From Bacillus halotolerans (GTDB lineage Bacteria; Bacillota; Bacilli; Bacillales; Bacillaceae): DNA of 64,000 bases. Shown here in pieces: positions 28,957 through 49,300 of this stretch (positions are counted from its first letter, which is position 1; the number at the start of each line of letters is the position of its first letter). Under the pieces are notes generated by a model that was not told where the DNA came from, did no database searches, and was given only the letters and a program-made list of their open reading frames with translations. The translations under genes and the position numbers were made by a program. The DNA lies in NCBI RefSeq assembly GCF_001517105.1, contig NZ_LPVF01000010.1, positions 1 to 64,000 of the forward strand, given 5' to 3'.

Positions 28957-30156
28957 ATGTACCATTTATATTCACATAACGACTTGGACGGAGTAGGGTG
29001 CGGGATCGTTGCGAAATTGGCTTTCGGGAAAGAAGTTGAGGTCCGTTATAACTCTGTCAACGGCTTAAACGCTCAAGTCCAATACTTTTTAGAAAAAGCA
29101 AAAGAGAGCAGCAGACACGATGCCTTATTTATCACGGATCTGGCTGTCAATGAAGAAAATGAAAAGAGGCTGAACGAGTATGTCCATGCGGGCGGAAAAG
29201 TGAAACTGATTGACCACCATAAAACAGCCCTTCATTTGAATGAGCATGAGTGGGGATTTGTCCAGGTGGAATACGATGACGGACGTCTTGCATCGGCCAC
29301 ATCTCTTTTATACGACTATCTTGTCCAAAATGATCTGATGAAGCCGACAAACGCCTTAGATCAATTTACAGAGCTCATCCGCCAATACGACACTTGGGAA
29401 TGGGAGCAGTACGATCAAAAACAGGCAAAGCGGCTCAATGACCTTTTCTTTTTGCTTTCAATCGATGAATTTGAACAAAAAATGATTCAGCGGCTTTCTG
29501 CCCATGACGAATTCTTCTTTGATGAATTTGAAGTGAAACTGCTTGATTTAGAAGAAGAGAAAATCGAGCGCTACCTTCGCAGGAAAAAAAGAGAAATGGT
29601 GCAAACCTTTGTTCACGAACACTGTGTAGGTATCGTTCACGCAGAATCATACCATTCTGAACTCGGAAACAGACTCGGAAAAGACAATCCGCATCTTGAT
29701 TACATTGCCATTTTAAGCATGGGATCAAAACGAGCCAGCTTGCGTACCATTCATGATTACATTGATGTTTCAGAAGTAGCAGGCCGGTACGGAGGCGGGG
29801 GGCATGCGAAGGCTTCAGGCTGTTCCATAACGGACGAAGTATACGATTTGTTTGTAGCTGAAGCATTCCGAATGGAACCGGTCCGCCCAGATGCATTCCG
29901 TAATTTCTATAATCTGAAAGGGTCGGCAAACGGCTCATTATACGAAAATCGCGAACAAATGAGATTCTTCCTGTTTCCTTTGGACAACGCATGGAACATT
30001 CAAATTAACGGGGAGACACAGGACGAAACCTTCGCGGCTTTTGAGGAAGCAGAATGGTTTATTAAAAGGAATTACGCGGCATCTCTTGTACGGGATGAAG
30101 TGTTTGTCGCATTTTTAGCGGAACATATGAAGCTTTCAAATCATCATCGAAAATAA
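28957..30156 (+). CDS. nrnB: NrnB (YngD), DHH-family oligoribonuclease
   Basis: A 399-residue DHH/DHHA1 phosphoesterase. The N-terminal HNDLDGVG (about residues 7-14), FITDLAVN (about 57-64) and LIDHHKTA (about 84-91, the DHH box) supply the Mn-binding aspartates and histidines. The C-terminal GRYGGGGHAKASGC (about 278-291) is the DHHA1 substrate-binding motif. B. subtilis YngD was named NrnB for degrading very short RNAs, so this is assigned as the nanoRNase. Start ATG follows AAAAGGGG. It is set apart from yngE by a terminator and 130 bases, and is convergent with yngC. Confidence 0.9.
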   Translation: MYHLYSHNDLDGVGCGIVAKLAFGKEVEVRYNSVNGLNAQVQYFLEKAKESSRHDALFITDLAVNEENEKRLNEYVHAGGKVKLIDHHKTALHLNEHEWGFVQVEYDDGRLASATSLLYDYLVQNDLMKPTNALDQFTELIRQYDTWEWEQYDQKQAKRLNDLFFLLSIDEFEQKMIQRLSAHDEFFFDEFEVKLLDLEEEKIERYLRRKKREMVQTFVHEHCVGIVHAESYHSELGNRLGKDNPHLDYIAILSMGSKRASLRTIHDYIDVSEVAGRYGGGGHAKASGCSITDEVYDLFVAEAFRMEPVRPDAFRNFYNLKGSANGSLYENREQMRFFLFPLDNAWNIQINGETQDETFAAFEEAEWFIKRNYAASLVRDEVFVAFLAEHMKLSNHHRK

Positions 30157-30160
30157 CAAA

Positions 30161-30195
30161 AAATATGCATAGGGGAGAGTCCTCCCTATGCATAT
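30161..30195 (-). terminator. Terminator of the yngABC operon (minus strand)
   Basis: A 12-bp perfect stem (30163-30174 with 30184-30195, ATATGCATAGGG) encloses a 9-base loop. Read on the minus strand it is followed by a run of T (the complement of AAAAAA just before 30163). It sits in the gap between the convergent nrnB and yngC and may also slow plus-strand readthrough. Confidence 0.85.
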
Positions 30196-30202
30196 CCATA
30201 AG

Positions 30203-30808
30203 CTATCGTTTAAAAATGGCTGTGCGTTTTTTTATGACAAAATAAAGTGCAATGACCACTATAGCCAGTATCATAATCGGTGTTGTATAAGTGCCTGCAA
30301 TGTTCTCAACGTCATCCCACTGGCTTCCGAGCTGAATGCCTAAATAAACAAACAGGATAGACCACGGAATGATAGCAAGTACAGTCAGTACCACAAATTT
30401 GAGAAACGGCATTTTGGCAATGCCTGCGGGAATTGATATCGCATGTCTGACAACCGGTATAAAACGTGCCGAGAAGACAACTCCCGTACCATACTTTTGA
30501 AACCAGTTTTCTGACATGTCAATGTGATGCTTTTTAATCAATAAGTACTTCCCGTATTTGTCCAAAAACGGCCTGCCGCCATAGCGTCCGATCCAATAAA
30601 TAAAGATCTGGGCAATGGTGCCCCCGATAACCCCCGCAATGATGGCGCCGATAAATCCAATCGTGCCTTCCGATACCATATAGCCGCCATAGGCCAATAC
30701 AATTTCACTCGGTATGATTTCGATCATCAACCCAATTGCAATGCCCGCATATCCCATATTCGTCAGCCAAGTTAAAATTTCGCTTATCAAACTGCCCACA
30801 TTCTTCAC
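30203..30808 (-). CDS. yngC: YngC, DedA-family membrane protein
   Basis: A 201-residue integral membrane protein of the DedA family (related to undecaprenyl-phosphate and other lipid carriers/flippases). It shows the family pattern of an early acidic/Gly segment (EIIPSEIVLAYGGY, about 30-43), GGTIAQIFIYWIGRYGG and the conserved FSARFIPVVRHAISIPAG (about 111-128) with its two arginines and proline. Four to five hydrophobic helices are visible. Start follows AAGGAC on the minus strand. It lies 64 bases after yngB in the same direction, so it probably belongs to yngA-yngB-yngC. The substrate is not evident from sequence. Confidence 0.88.
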   Translation of the reverse strand: MKNVGSLISEILTWLTNMGYAGIAIGLMIEIIPSEIVLAYGGYMVSEGTIGFIGAIIAGVIGGTIAQIFIYWIGRYGGRPFLDKYGKYLLIKKHHIDMSENWFQKYGTGVVFSARFIPVVRHAISIPAGIAKMPFLKFVVLTVLAIIPWSILFVYLGIQLGSQWDDVENIAGTYTTPIMILAIVVIALYFVIKKRTAIFKR

Positions 30809-30872
30809 AACCTGTCCTTATCTTTTTCACTATTATATGACTGATTGACGAGCAAGATGGTTACAAATTTTT

Positions 30873-31766
30873 TTATCGCAGCACTTCTTTTGTTTCCCGT
30901 TTGAGCACTTCTTCTAAATAAGCTAAAAGCTGAGATCTCATTTCAGGACGCATTAAGCCGATTTCGGTGCTTGCTTTAAAACAGCCCAATTTATCGCCAA
31001 TGTCATATCGTTTTCCTTCCAGAAGCCGCGCATGAATAGGCTGGGTACGGCAAACCTCACGAAGTGCATCTGTTAATTGAATCTCATTGCCTGCGCCTCT
31101 CCCGATCGACTTCAAAACAGGGAAGATAGAAGGATTCAGTACATATCGTCCCATCACTGCAATTTCGGAAGGGGCTTCTTCCGGAGACGGCTTTTCAACT
31201 AAATCGTTCACTTCATACACATGGCCTTGAGAGCCTGATGTCTGAATAATGCCATATTTGCTGACATCCTCAGGGAGAACAGGCTGTACGCCGACAATCT
31301 CTGTGCCATAAGCGGCGTATACATCCATTAATTGCCGAAGAGCCGGCTTTTCAGACACCATAATATCATCACCTAATAGAACGGCAAAAGGCTCATCTCC
31401 GATAAAATGCTCCGCACACAGCACCGCATGGCCTAAGCCGAGCGGTTCTTTCTGGCGGATATAATGTATGTTGGCCAAATCAGCAATCTGCTGCATTTCC
31501 TTAAGCGTCTCCGTCTTGCCTTTTTCCCGCAGATTGAATTCCAATTCCGCCGACCGGTCAAAATGATCTTCAATCGAGCGTTTGTTTCTTCCTGTAATAA
31601 TCAGTATATCTTCAATTCCTGACTCTACGGCCTCTTCTACAATGTATTGAATGGCTGGTTTGTCGACGATCGGGAGCATTTCTTTCGGCTGCGCCTTTGT
31701 CGCCGGCAGAAATCTCGTTCCTAAACCCGCTGCGGGAATGACCGCTTTTCTTACTTTTTTTCTCAT
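30873..31766 (-). CDS. yngB: YngB, UTP-glucose-1-phosphate uridylyltransferase
   Basis: A 297-residue sugar nucleotidyltransferase that makes UDP-glucose from UTP and glucose-1-phosphate, a second copy beside the housekeeping GtaB. The N-terminal AAGLGTRFLPATKAQPKEM is the nucleotide-binding signature. VLLGDDIM (metal aspartate), LVEKP and GNEIQLTDAL are also present. Products serve glycolipid and wall teichoic acid glucosylation. yngA ends 6 bases upstream, so the two are translationally close. The neighbours (a GtrA-like membrane protein and a DedA protein) fit a role in envelope glycosylation. Confidence 0.92.
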   Translation of the reverse strand: MRKKVRKAVIPAAGLGTRFLPATKAQPKEMLPIVDKPAIQYIVEEAVESGIEDILIITGRNKRSIEDHFDRSAELEFNLREKGKTETLKEMQQIADLANIHYIRQKEPLGLGHAVLCAEHFIGDEPFAVLLGDDIMVSEKPALRQLMDVYAAYGTEIVGVQPVLPEDVSKYGIIQTSGSQGHVYEVNDLVEKPSPEEAPSEIAVMGRYVLNPSIFPVLKSIGRGAGNEIQLTDALREVCRTQPIHARLLEGKRYDIGDKLGCFKASTEIGLMRPEMRSQLLAYLEEVLKRETKEVLR

Positions 31767-31772
31767 TCATCT

Positions 31773-32180
31773 TCACTCCTGATCCTGTATGTTTTTCAGC
31801 GAATCTCCAAATACCCAGATTCGGTTTCCGATAAAATTCATCATCATTCCGCCGATAGTGGCGGCGAGCTTACTCACCAAAAGCGAACAGCCGCCTTTTT
31901 GAAACAAATAAAGCAGCAAAAAGGTGATCCCCGACGCGGCAATATTAATCATGAGAAAGCGCACGATCTCTTTTCCGTCAGCCTTACGTTTTACACGAAA
32001 CGTCCAATTCCGGTTCCACACATAGCTGTTGATGATACCTGCCGAATAGGAGCAGATCTGTGCCGGAAGATAAGGGACATGACAAGCGGTGAGAAGAAAG
32101 AAGACACCAAAATCTATCAGCGTATTGCCGACGCCCACGGTGCAAAAACGGCCTAATGTTTTTATTTTTTCTTTCAACAT
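31773..32180 (-). CDS. yngA: YngA, GtrA-family membrane protein
   Basis: A small GtrA-like protein with four hydrophobic helices (about residues 8-28, 33-53, 70-90 and 98-120 of the 135-residue form) and the family stretch SYVWNRNWTF. GtrA proteins are thought to help move polyprenyl-linked sugars across the membrane for wall or lipid glycosylation. ATG 32180 (MLKEKIKTLGRF) is preferred because the protein then begins like other GtrA members. The frame is open to an ATG at 32231, and neither start has a well-spaced ribosome binding site (GGGAGG lies 18 bases before 32180). First gene of yngABC. Confidence 0.8.
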   Translation of the reverse strand: MLKEKIKTLGRFCTVGVGNTLIDFGVFFLLTACHVPYLPAQICSYSAGIINSYVWNRNWTFRVKRKADGKEIVRFLMINIAASGITFLLLYLFQKGGCSLLVSKLAATIGGMMMNFIGNRIWVFGDSLKNIQDQE

Positions 32181-32340
32181 AACGGCACCCGGTTTTGACC
32201 TCCCTTCATAAAAGATGCATATGGCTGTCATATTTGTTGATATGGATTACTTTAGCGGACAGTGTTGAATAAACAATTAATAAAATATGAACAAAACATG
32301 AAAAAGTAATGAGGCCTTGCAGATTCATTAAGTTAACATT

Positions 32341-32369
32341 TTGCTAGGAATTTTAATGTTCTGTATAAG
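32341..32369 (+). promoter_or_regulatory. Sigma-A-type promoter for the intergenic RNA
   Basis: TTGCTA (32341-32346) and TATAAG (32364-32369) are separated by exactly 17 bases. Expected transcription start is near 32376, just before a structured region and terminator. Confidence 0.6.
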
Positions 32370-32375
32370 TGTTAA

Positions 32376-32583
32376 CTTTTAATCATTTTTTTCAAGATGG
32401 GAGAGGACGTCATCTTCCAGGTCGTTCCCCAAAAACATCTGCTGTCAGGGAAGGAGAAAGAGATCGCTGCTTGAGCAGCGACAAAGCAAAAGGCGCCACA
32501 GGTCATGGACGGCGGGAATACTGCTCAATAGTTCTTATGATCTTGAAAAAAACAGCCGCTCTGAACGCGGCTGTTTTATTGTG
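32376..32583 (+). ncRNA. Putative structured small RNA or leader RNA between yngA and ituD
   Basis: About 205 nt from the predicted start to the terminator with no credible reading frame. A perfect 13-bp closing helix joins TTTTTTTCAAGAT (32386-32398) to ATCTTGAAAAAAA (32540-32552). Inside are three local hairpins: GGG plus GGACG (399-409) with CGTTCCCC (423-430); CGCTGC/GCAGCG (32465-32470 with 32475-32480) on a TTGA loop; and CGCC/GGCG (32494-32497 with 32511-32514). The closing helix shares four A residues (32549-32552) with the 5' arm of the terminator, so the two are partly exclusive. I do not recognise a known riboswitch or RNA family. It could be an independent small RNA or an attenuator on transcription toward ituD. 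Confidence 0.5.
32549..32580 (+). terminator. Strong terminator upstream of the iturin operon
   Basis: An 11-bp perfect stem, AAAACAGCCGC (32549-32559) with GCGGCTGTTTT (32567-32577), encloses the 7-base loop TCTGAAC. Its 3' arm ends in the T-run. Confidence 0.9.
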
Positions 32584-33019
32584 CCTGAAAACTTTGTTCA
32601 CAGAAAGATGACAAAATATGACGGATTTCGAAAGGGGAATGCGGAATGATAAAGAAGTGTCTTACAAAGAAGAGAACAATGGAAACAGGAATCAGCAGAA
32701 GAAGTTGTCAAAATTCAATAGATTGAGAAGTTCCGCGCGCAACATCTATAATCAGCCACAATCAATTTACAATCCTTCACAAATATACAAATTAACATTT
32801 ACAATAAAAAAGAAAATATGTAATTTCCGACACAATTATGTCAATAGCCCTAAAACAATGAACATCAAGGGCGCTATCTAAGTGAAGAAGAGTCGGTAAC
32901 AGACTTCCATCCCGGCTTTTATCATCTCTCTTTAAGACTGATTTTTCAGTGTCAGCCCACGCTTATATTTCATGAATAAATGTATCCAGGCCCTTTGTAA
33001 AATCGAACAATAACTCCTC
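32584..33019. other. AT-rich intergenic stretch without a convincing gene
   Basis: An 87-codon frame (32618-32881) is low-complexity (N, K, Q, I rich) with no good ribosome binding site and is not called. A 26-residue frame at 32646-32726 does have AAAGGGG 8 bases before its ATG but no recognisable product. The segment is likely regulatory space for the lipopeptide operon. Confidence 0.5.
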
Positions 33020-33049
33020 CAAAAGTATTCTATACACATTTATTATAAT
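33020..33049 (+). promoter_or_regulatory. Probable iturin operon promoter
   Basis: A perfect -10 hexamer TATAAT is at 33044-33049, 73 bases before the ituD start. The -35 region at 17-base spacing (AAAAGT, 33021-33026) is poor, as expected for a promoter that needs an activator. Which regulator acts cannot be read from the sequence. Confidence 0.5.
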
Positions 33050-33122
33050 CATGCTAGGATGTTAGATATAGGGATATTTTGTATAAAATTGTATCCATCT
33101 TCAATGTGATCGGAGGAAGCTC

Positions 33123-34325
33123 ATGAACAATCTTGCCTTTTTATTTCCTGGACAAGGGTCTCAATTTGTAGGAATGGGCAAACCTTTTTGGAATGATTTT
33201 GTGCTCGCAAAGAGGTTATTTGAAGAAGCGAGCGATGCGATCTCCTTTGATATAAAAAAACTGTGTTTTAACGGTGATATGAATGAATTGACAAAGACAA
33301 TGAATGCACAGCCCGCTATTTTAACGGTCAGTGTGATTGCTTTTCAAGTGTATATGCAGGAAATAGGGATTAAGCCTCGCTTTCTTGCAGGTCATAGCTT
33401 AGGAGAATACTCAGCGCTTGTCTGTGCGGGCGCCCTTTCTTTTCATGATGCCGTTACACTTGTAAGACAGCGGGGAATTCTTATGCAAAATGCGGACCCT
33501 CAGCAGCAGGGGACGATGGCCGCCGTGACTCAGCTTTCTCTTCAAACATTGCAAGAAATATGTTCAAAAGTGTCGACGGAAGAATGTCCGGCAGATGTCG
33601 CCTGCATGAATTCAGACCAGCAGCATGTGGTTTCCGGACATAGAGAAGCTGTGGAACGTGTCATCAGGATGGCGGAGGAAAAGGGGGCTAAATATACTTA
33701 TTTGAATGTCAGTGCGCCTTTTCACAGTTCGATGATACGATCAGCATCCGAACAATTCCAGACTGTATTACACCAGTATTCCTTCCGGGATGCCGCATGG
33801 CCGATCATTTCGAATGTCACCGCACACCCATACAGCAGCGGAAATTCGATCAACGAACATCTCAAGCAGCACATGACGATGCCGGTTAGATGGGCGGAAT
33901 CAATACATTACTTGCTTCTACAAGGAGTCACGGAAGTCATCGAAATGGGGCCGAACAATGTCTTATCCGGTCTGCTGAAAAAAATAACGAATCACATTGC
34001 ACCTTATCCTTTAGGACAGACATCTGATATTCACCAGCTTTCCAATTCAGCGGTAAGAAATAAACTTGTTGTCCGTTTACGCAAAAAACAACTGAATAAA
34101 TTGATGATTCAAACCGTCATTGCGCGAAATTACAACAAGGATTCATTGGCTTATTCCAACATGACGACCCCATTATTTACGCAAATCCATGAGCTGAAGG
34201 AGAGAATGGAAAGACATGGAGATGAGCTTTCAGAACAAGAACTCGAACATTCGATCCATTTATGCAAATTAATTTGCAAGGCTAAACAGCTTCCGGCTTG
34301 GGAACAATTACGGATTTTAAAATAA
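33123..34325 (+). CDS. ituD: ItuD, trans-acting malonyl-CoA transacylase
   Basis: A FabD-like acyltransferase of 400 residues (called FenF in mycosubtilin and BmyD in bacillomycin clusters). It should load malonyl units onto the carrier domain of ItuA, whose ketosynthase has no acyltransferase of its own. Motifs: LFPGQGSQFVGMG at the N-terminus, the nucleophile AGHSLGEYSA (Ser 92), the downstream arginine in RQRGILMQ and a histidine in SAPFHSSM. FabD is about 310 residues; here about 95 more follow, with charged helical character (LKERMERHGDELSEQELEHS), perhaps for docking. Start follows GGAGGAAG. ituA begins 19 bases after the stop. Confidence 0.93.
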   Translation: MNNLAFLFPGQGSQFVGMGKPFWNDFVLAKRLFEEASDAISFDIKKLCFNGDMNELTKTMNAQPAILTVSVIAFQVYMQEIGIKPRFLAGHSLGEYSALVCAGALSFHDAVTLVRQRGILMQNADPQQQGTMAAVTQLSLQTLQEICSKVSTEECPADVACMNSDQQHVVSGHREAVERVIRMAEEKGAKYTYLNVSAPFHSSMIRSASEQFQTVLHQYSFRDAAWPIISNVTAHPYSSGNSINEHLKQHMTMPVRWAESIHYLLLQGVTEVIEMGPNNVLSGLLKKITNHIAPYPLGQTSDIHQLSNSAVRNKLVVRLRKKQLNKLMIQTVIARNYNKDSLAYSNMTTPLFTQIHELKERMERHGDELSEQELEHSIHLCKLICKAKQLPAWEQLRILK

Positions 34326-34344
34326 AGCGCCCAGGAGGGTACCT

Positions 34345-46289
<11,945 letters not shown>

Positions 46290-46334
46290 AGAAAAGTATT
46301 TATTTCTTTACATTATACAAAATGAGGTGCTCCA

Positions 46335-49300
46335 ATGTCGGTTTTTAAAACTCAAGAAATGTACTGGGATAACTTATTTGATGAAGATGACGGCCTAAGC
46401 GCATTCCCTTACTTTAAAGCGGCGGACAACACGTCATTGTCCCGTACCGGCTATCAGGAAAAATGCATCTGCCGTTCCTTATCTCCGGAAGTATCTCAAA
46501 GAATAATGACAATGGCTAATCATTCTGACATGGCTGCCTATTTGATTTTATTGGCAGGTATTGAATGCTTGTTGTATAAATATACGGATCGAACGAGCCT
46601 GATTCTTGGCATTCCAACGATATCGAAGCAAAAAAGCAGCCAGTCAGCTGTTAACACCATTGTCCTCTTGAAAAACAGGCTTACAAGCCAGAGCACGTTT
46701 AAAACCGTATTCGAGCAATTAAAAGAAGCCGTTCATGATTCGCTGAAAAATCAAAACCTGCCGTTCCGAAAAATGGTTCAGCATCTAAATGTGCAATACA
46801 ATGACGAGCGTATGCCGTTGATTCATACCGTCGTTTCGCTTAACGAAATTCATTCCTTGCAATTTAAAGAAGATGTTGCGACCGATACGCTATTTCACTT
46901 CGATTTGGAGAACGATGGAATTCAATTGAAGCTTTTTTATAACGGCAATCTGTACGACGAGGGCTATATGGATCAAATTGCAGCCCATTTAGATCAGCTG
47001 CTTTCTATAATCTTGTTTCAGCCTCAGGCTGCGATCCATACGGCAGAGGTCGTACCCGAAACAGAAAAACAGAAACTATTGTTCGATTTTAATGACACCG
47101 GCGCAGATTACTCCGGGAGCAGAACCGTCTATCAATTATTTGAAGAACAAGCACAAAGAACGCCTGAGCATGCAGCCGTCAAGTTCAAAAACAGCCATCT
47201 GACCTACAGAGAATTGAATGAAAAGGCCAGCCGTTTGGCAAGAACATTGCGTAACTGCGGCGTTCAAGCTGATACGTTGGTCGCCATTCTGGCTGATCGT
47301 TCATTAGAAATGATCGTGTCTATTATTGCCATTTGGAAGGCGGGGGGCGCTTATGTGCCCCTGGACCCTGAATATCCAAAAGAGCGGCTTCAATATCTGC
47401 TTCATGATGCGAATGCAGACGTTCTCCTTGTTCAGCGTCATTTCAAAAACAGCCTCACCTTTGACGGACCAACAATCGATCTGAATGATGAATCATCTTA
47501 TCATACGGACTGCTCATTGTTATCACCCGTAGCGGAACACAACCATTTAGCCTATGTCATTTATACCTCAGGCACAACAGGATTGCCGAAAGGGGTCATG
47601 GTTGAACACGGCGGCATTGTGAACTCGCTTCAGTGGAAGAAGGCGTTTTTCAAGCATTCTGCCAAGGATCGCGTGCTTGTCTTATATCCCTATGTTTTTG
47701 ATGCATTCATTTTAAATTTCTTCAGCCCTCTTATATCAGGTGCAACCTTGCACCTTTTGCCAAATGAAGAGAACAAAGACCTTTTCGCCATTCAAAACAC
47801 GATGAAACAAGAGAGAATTACACATTTTTCAACTTCTCCCCGTCTTCTGAAAACGATGATCGAACAAATGAACGCAGAGGACTTTATTCATGTTCAGCAT
47901 GTTGTTGTAGGCGGCGAGCAGCTGGAAATAGATACAGTTGAGAAGCTATATTCTCTGCAGCCTCACATTCAAATCAATAATGAATACGGACCGACCGAAA
48001 ATAGTGTGGTATCTACATTTCACCCTGTTCAGTCCGCAGATGAACAGATCACAATCGGCAAACCGGTGGCCAACCACCAAGCCTATATTTTAGGAGCGCA
48101 CCTTCAAATCCAGCCGATCGGCGTACCGGGAGAACTGTATGTCGGAGGAGCGGGAGTGGCCCGCGGCTACCTCAATCAGCCTGTATTGACGGAAGAAAAG
48201 TTTGTTCAGCATGTGCATCTCCCTGGTCAAAAGATGTATAAAACGGGTGACCTTGCCAGGTGGCTGCCAGATGGAAGAATCGAATATTTAGGGCGAATCG
48301 ATCATCAAGTGAAAATTCGCGGCTACCGTATCGAGATCGGCGAGGTAGAGGCCGCCATATTCAATCTTGAAAAAGTTCGTGAAGCTGCTGTCGTTGCGCG
48401 GGAAGACGAAGACGGAGCCAAGCAATTGTATGCCTATTATGTCGGTGAGCCTTCTTTGACCGCTGCGCAGTTCAGAGACGATTTGTCCCGTAAACTGCCG
48501 GATTATATGATTCCCTCCTATTTTATCCATTTGGAACACATACCGCTCACTTCCAATGGAAAAATTGATTTGAAAGCTTTGCCTGCTGCCGAAGAAAAAA
48601 CACGGATGGATAACGAATACATAGCCCCGCGAAACCCAACAGAAGAACTGCTGGCGTCTATCTGGCAAGAAGTATTAGGGGCTGAGCGTATAGGGATTCT
48701 CGATAATTTCTTTGATTTTGGAGGAGATTCGATTAAATCAATTCAGGTGTCTTCGAGATTATATCAAGCCGGATACAAGGTTGATATGAAGCATTTGTTT
48801 AAATACCCTGCGATTGCTGACCTAAGTCAATTTGTAGCGCCGGTTGGCAGGAAGGCTGATCAAGAGGAAGTGAACGGCCGGACAAATCTGACCCCGATTC
48901 AGCATTGGTTTTTTGAACAAAAAATGCCGAATGCACACCATTACAATCAGGCCGTCATGTTATATTCGGCGGAAGGCTTTAAAGAGGAGCCGCTTCGCCG
49001 GACGATGGAACGTGTCGCATCTCATCACGATGCCTTGAGAATGATTTTTGAAGAAACGCCGAATGGATACGCTCCGCGAATTACAGGGACAGATGAAAGT
49101 GAATTATACCATCTGGACGTGATGAATTATAAAGGGGAAACCGATCCGGCTCAAGCGATTGCCGATAAAGCGAATGAGATTCAAAGCAGCATGGTATTAG
49201 ACCAGGGGCCTTTGATGAAGCTTGGTTTGTTCCAATGTCCGGACGGAGATCATTTGCTGATTGCGATTCATCACTTGGTGATTGATGGGGTATCCTGGCG

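Noticed and set aside
32618..32881. 87-codon open frame before ituD
   Set aside because: Low-complexity composition typical of AT-rich noncoding DNA, no good ribosome binding site and no recognisable domain.
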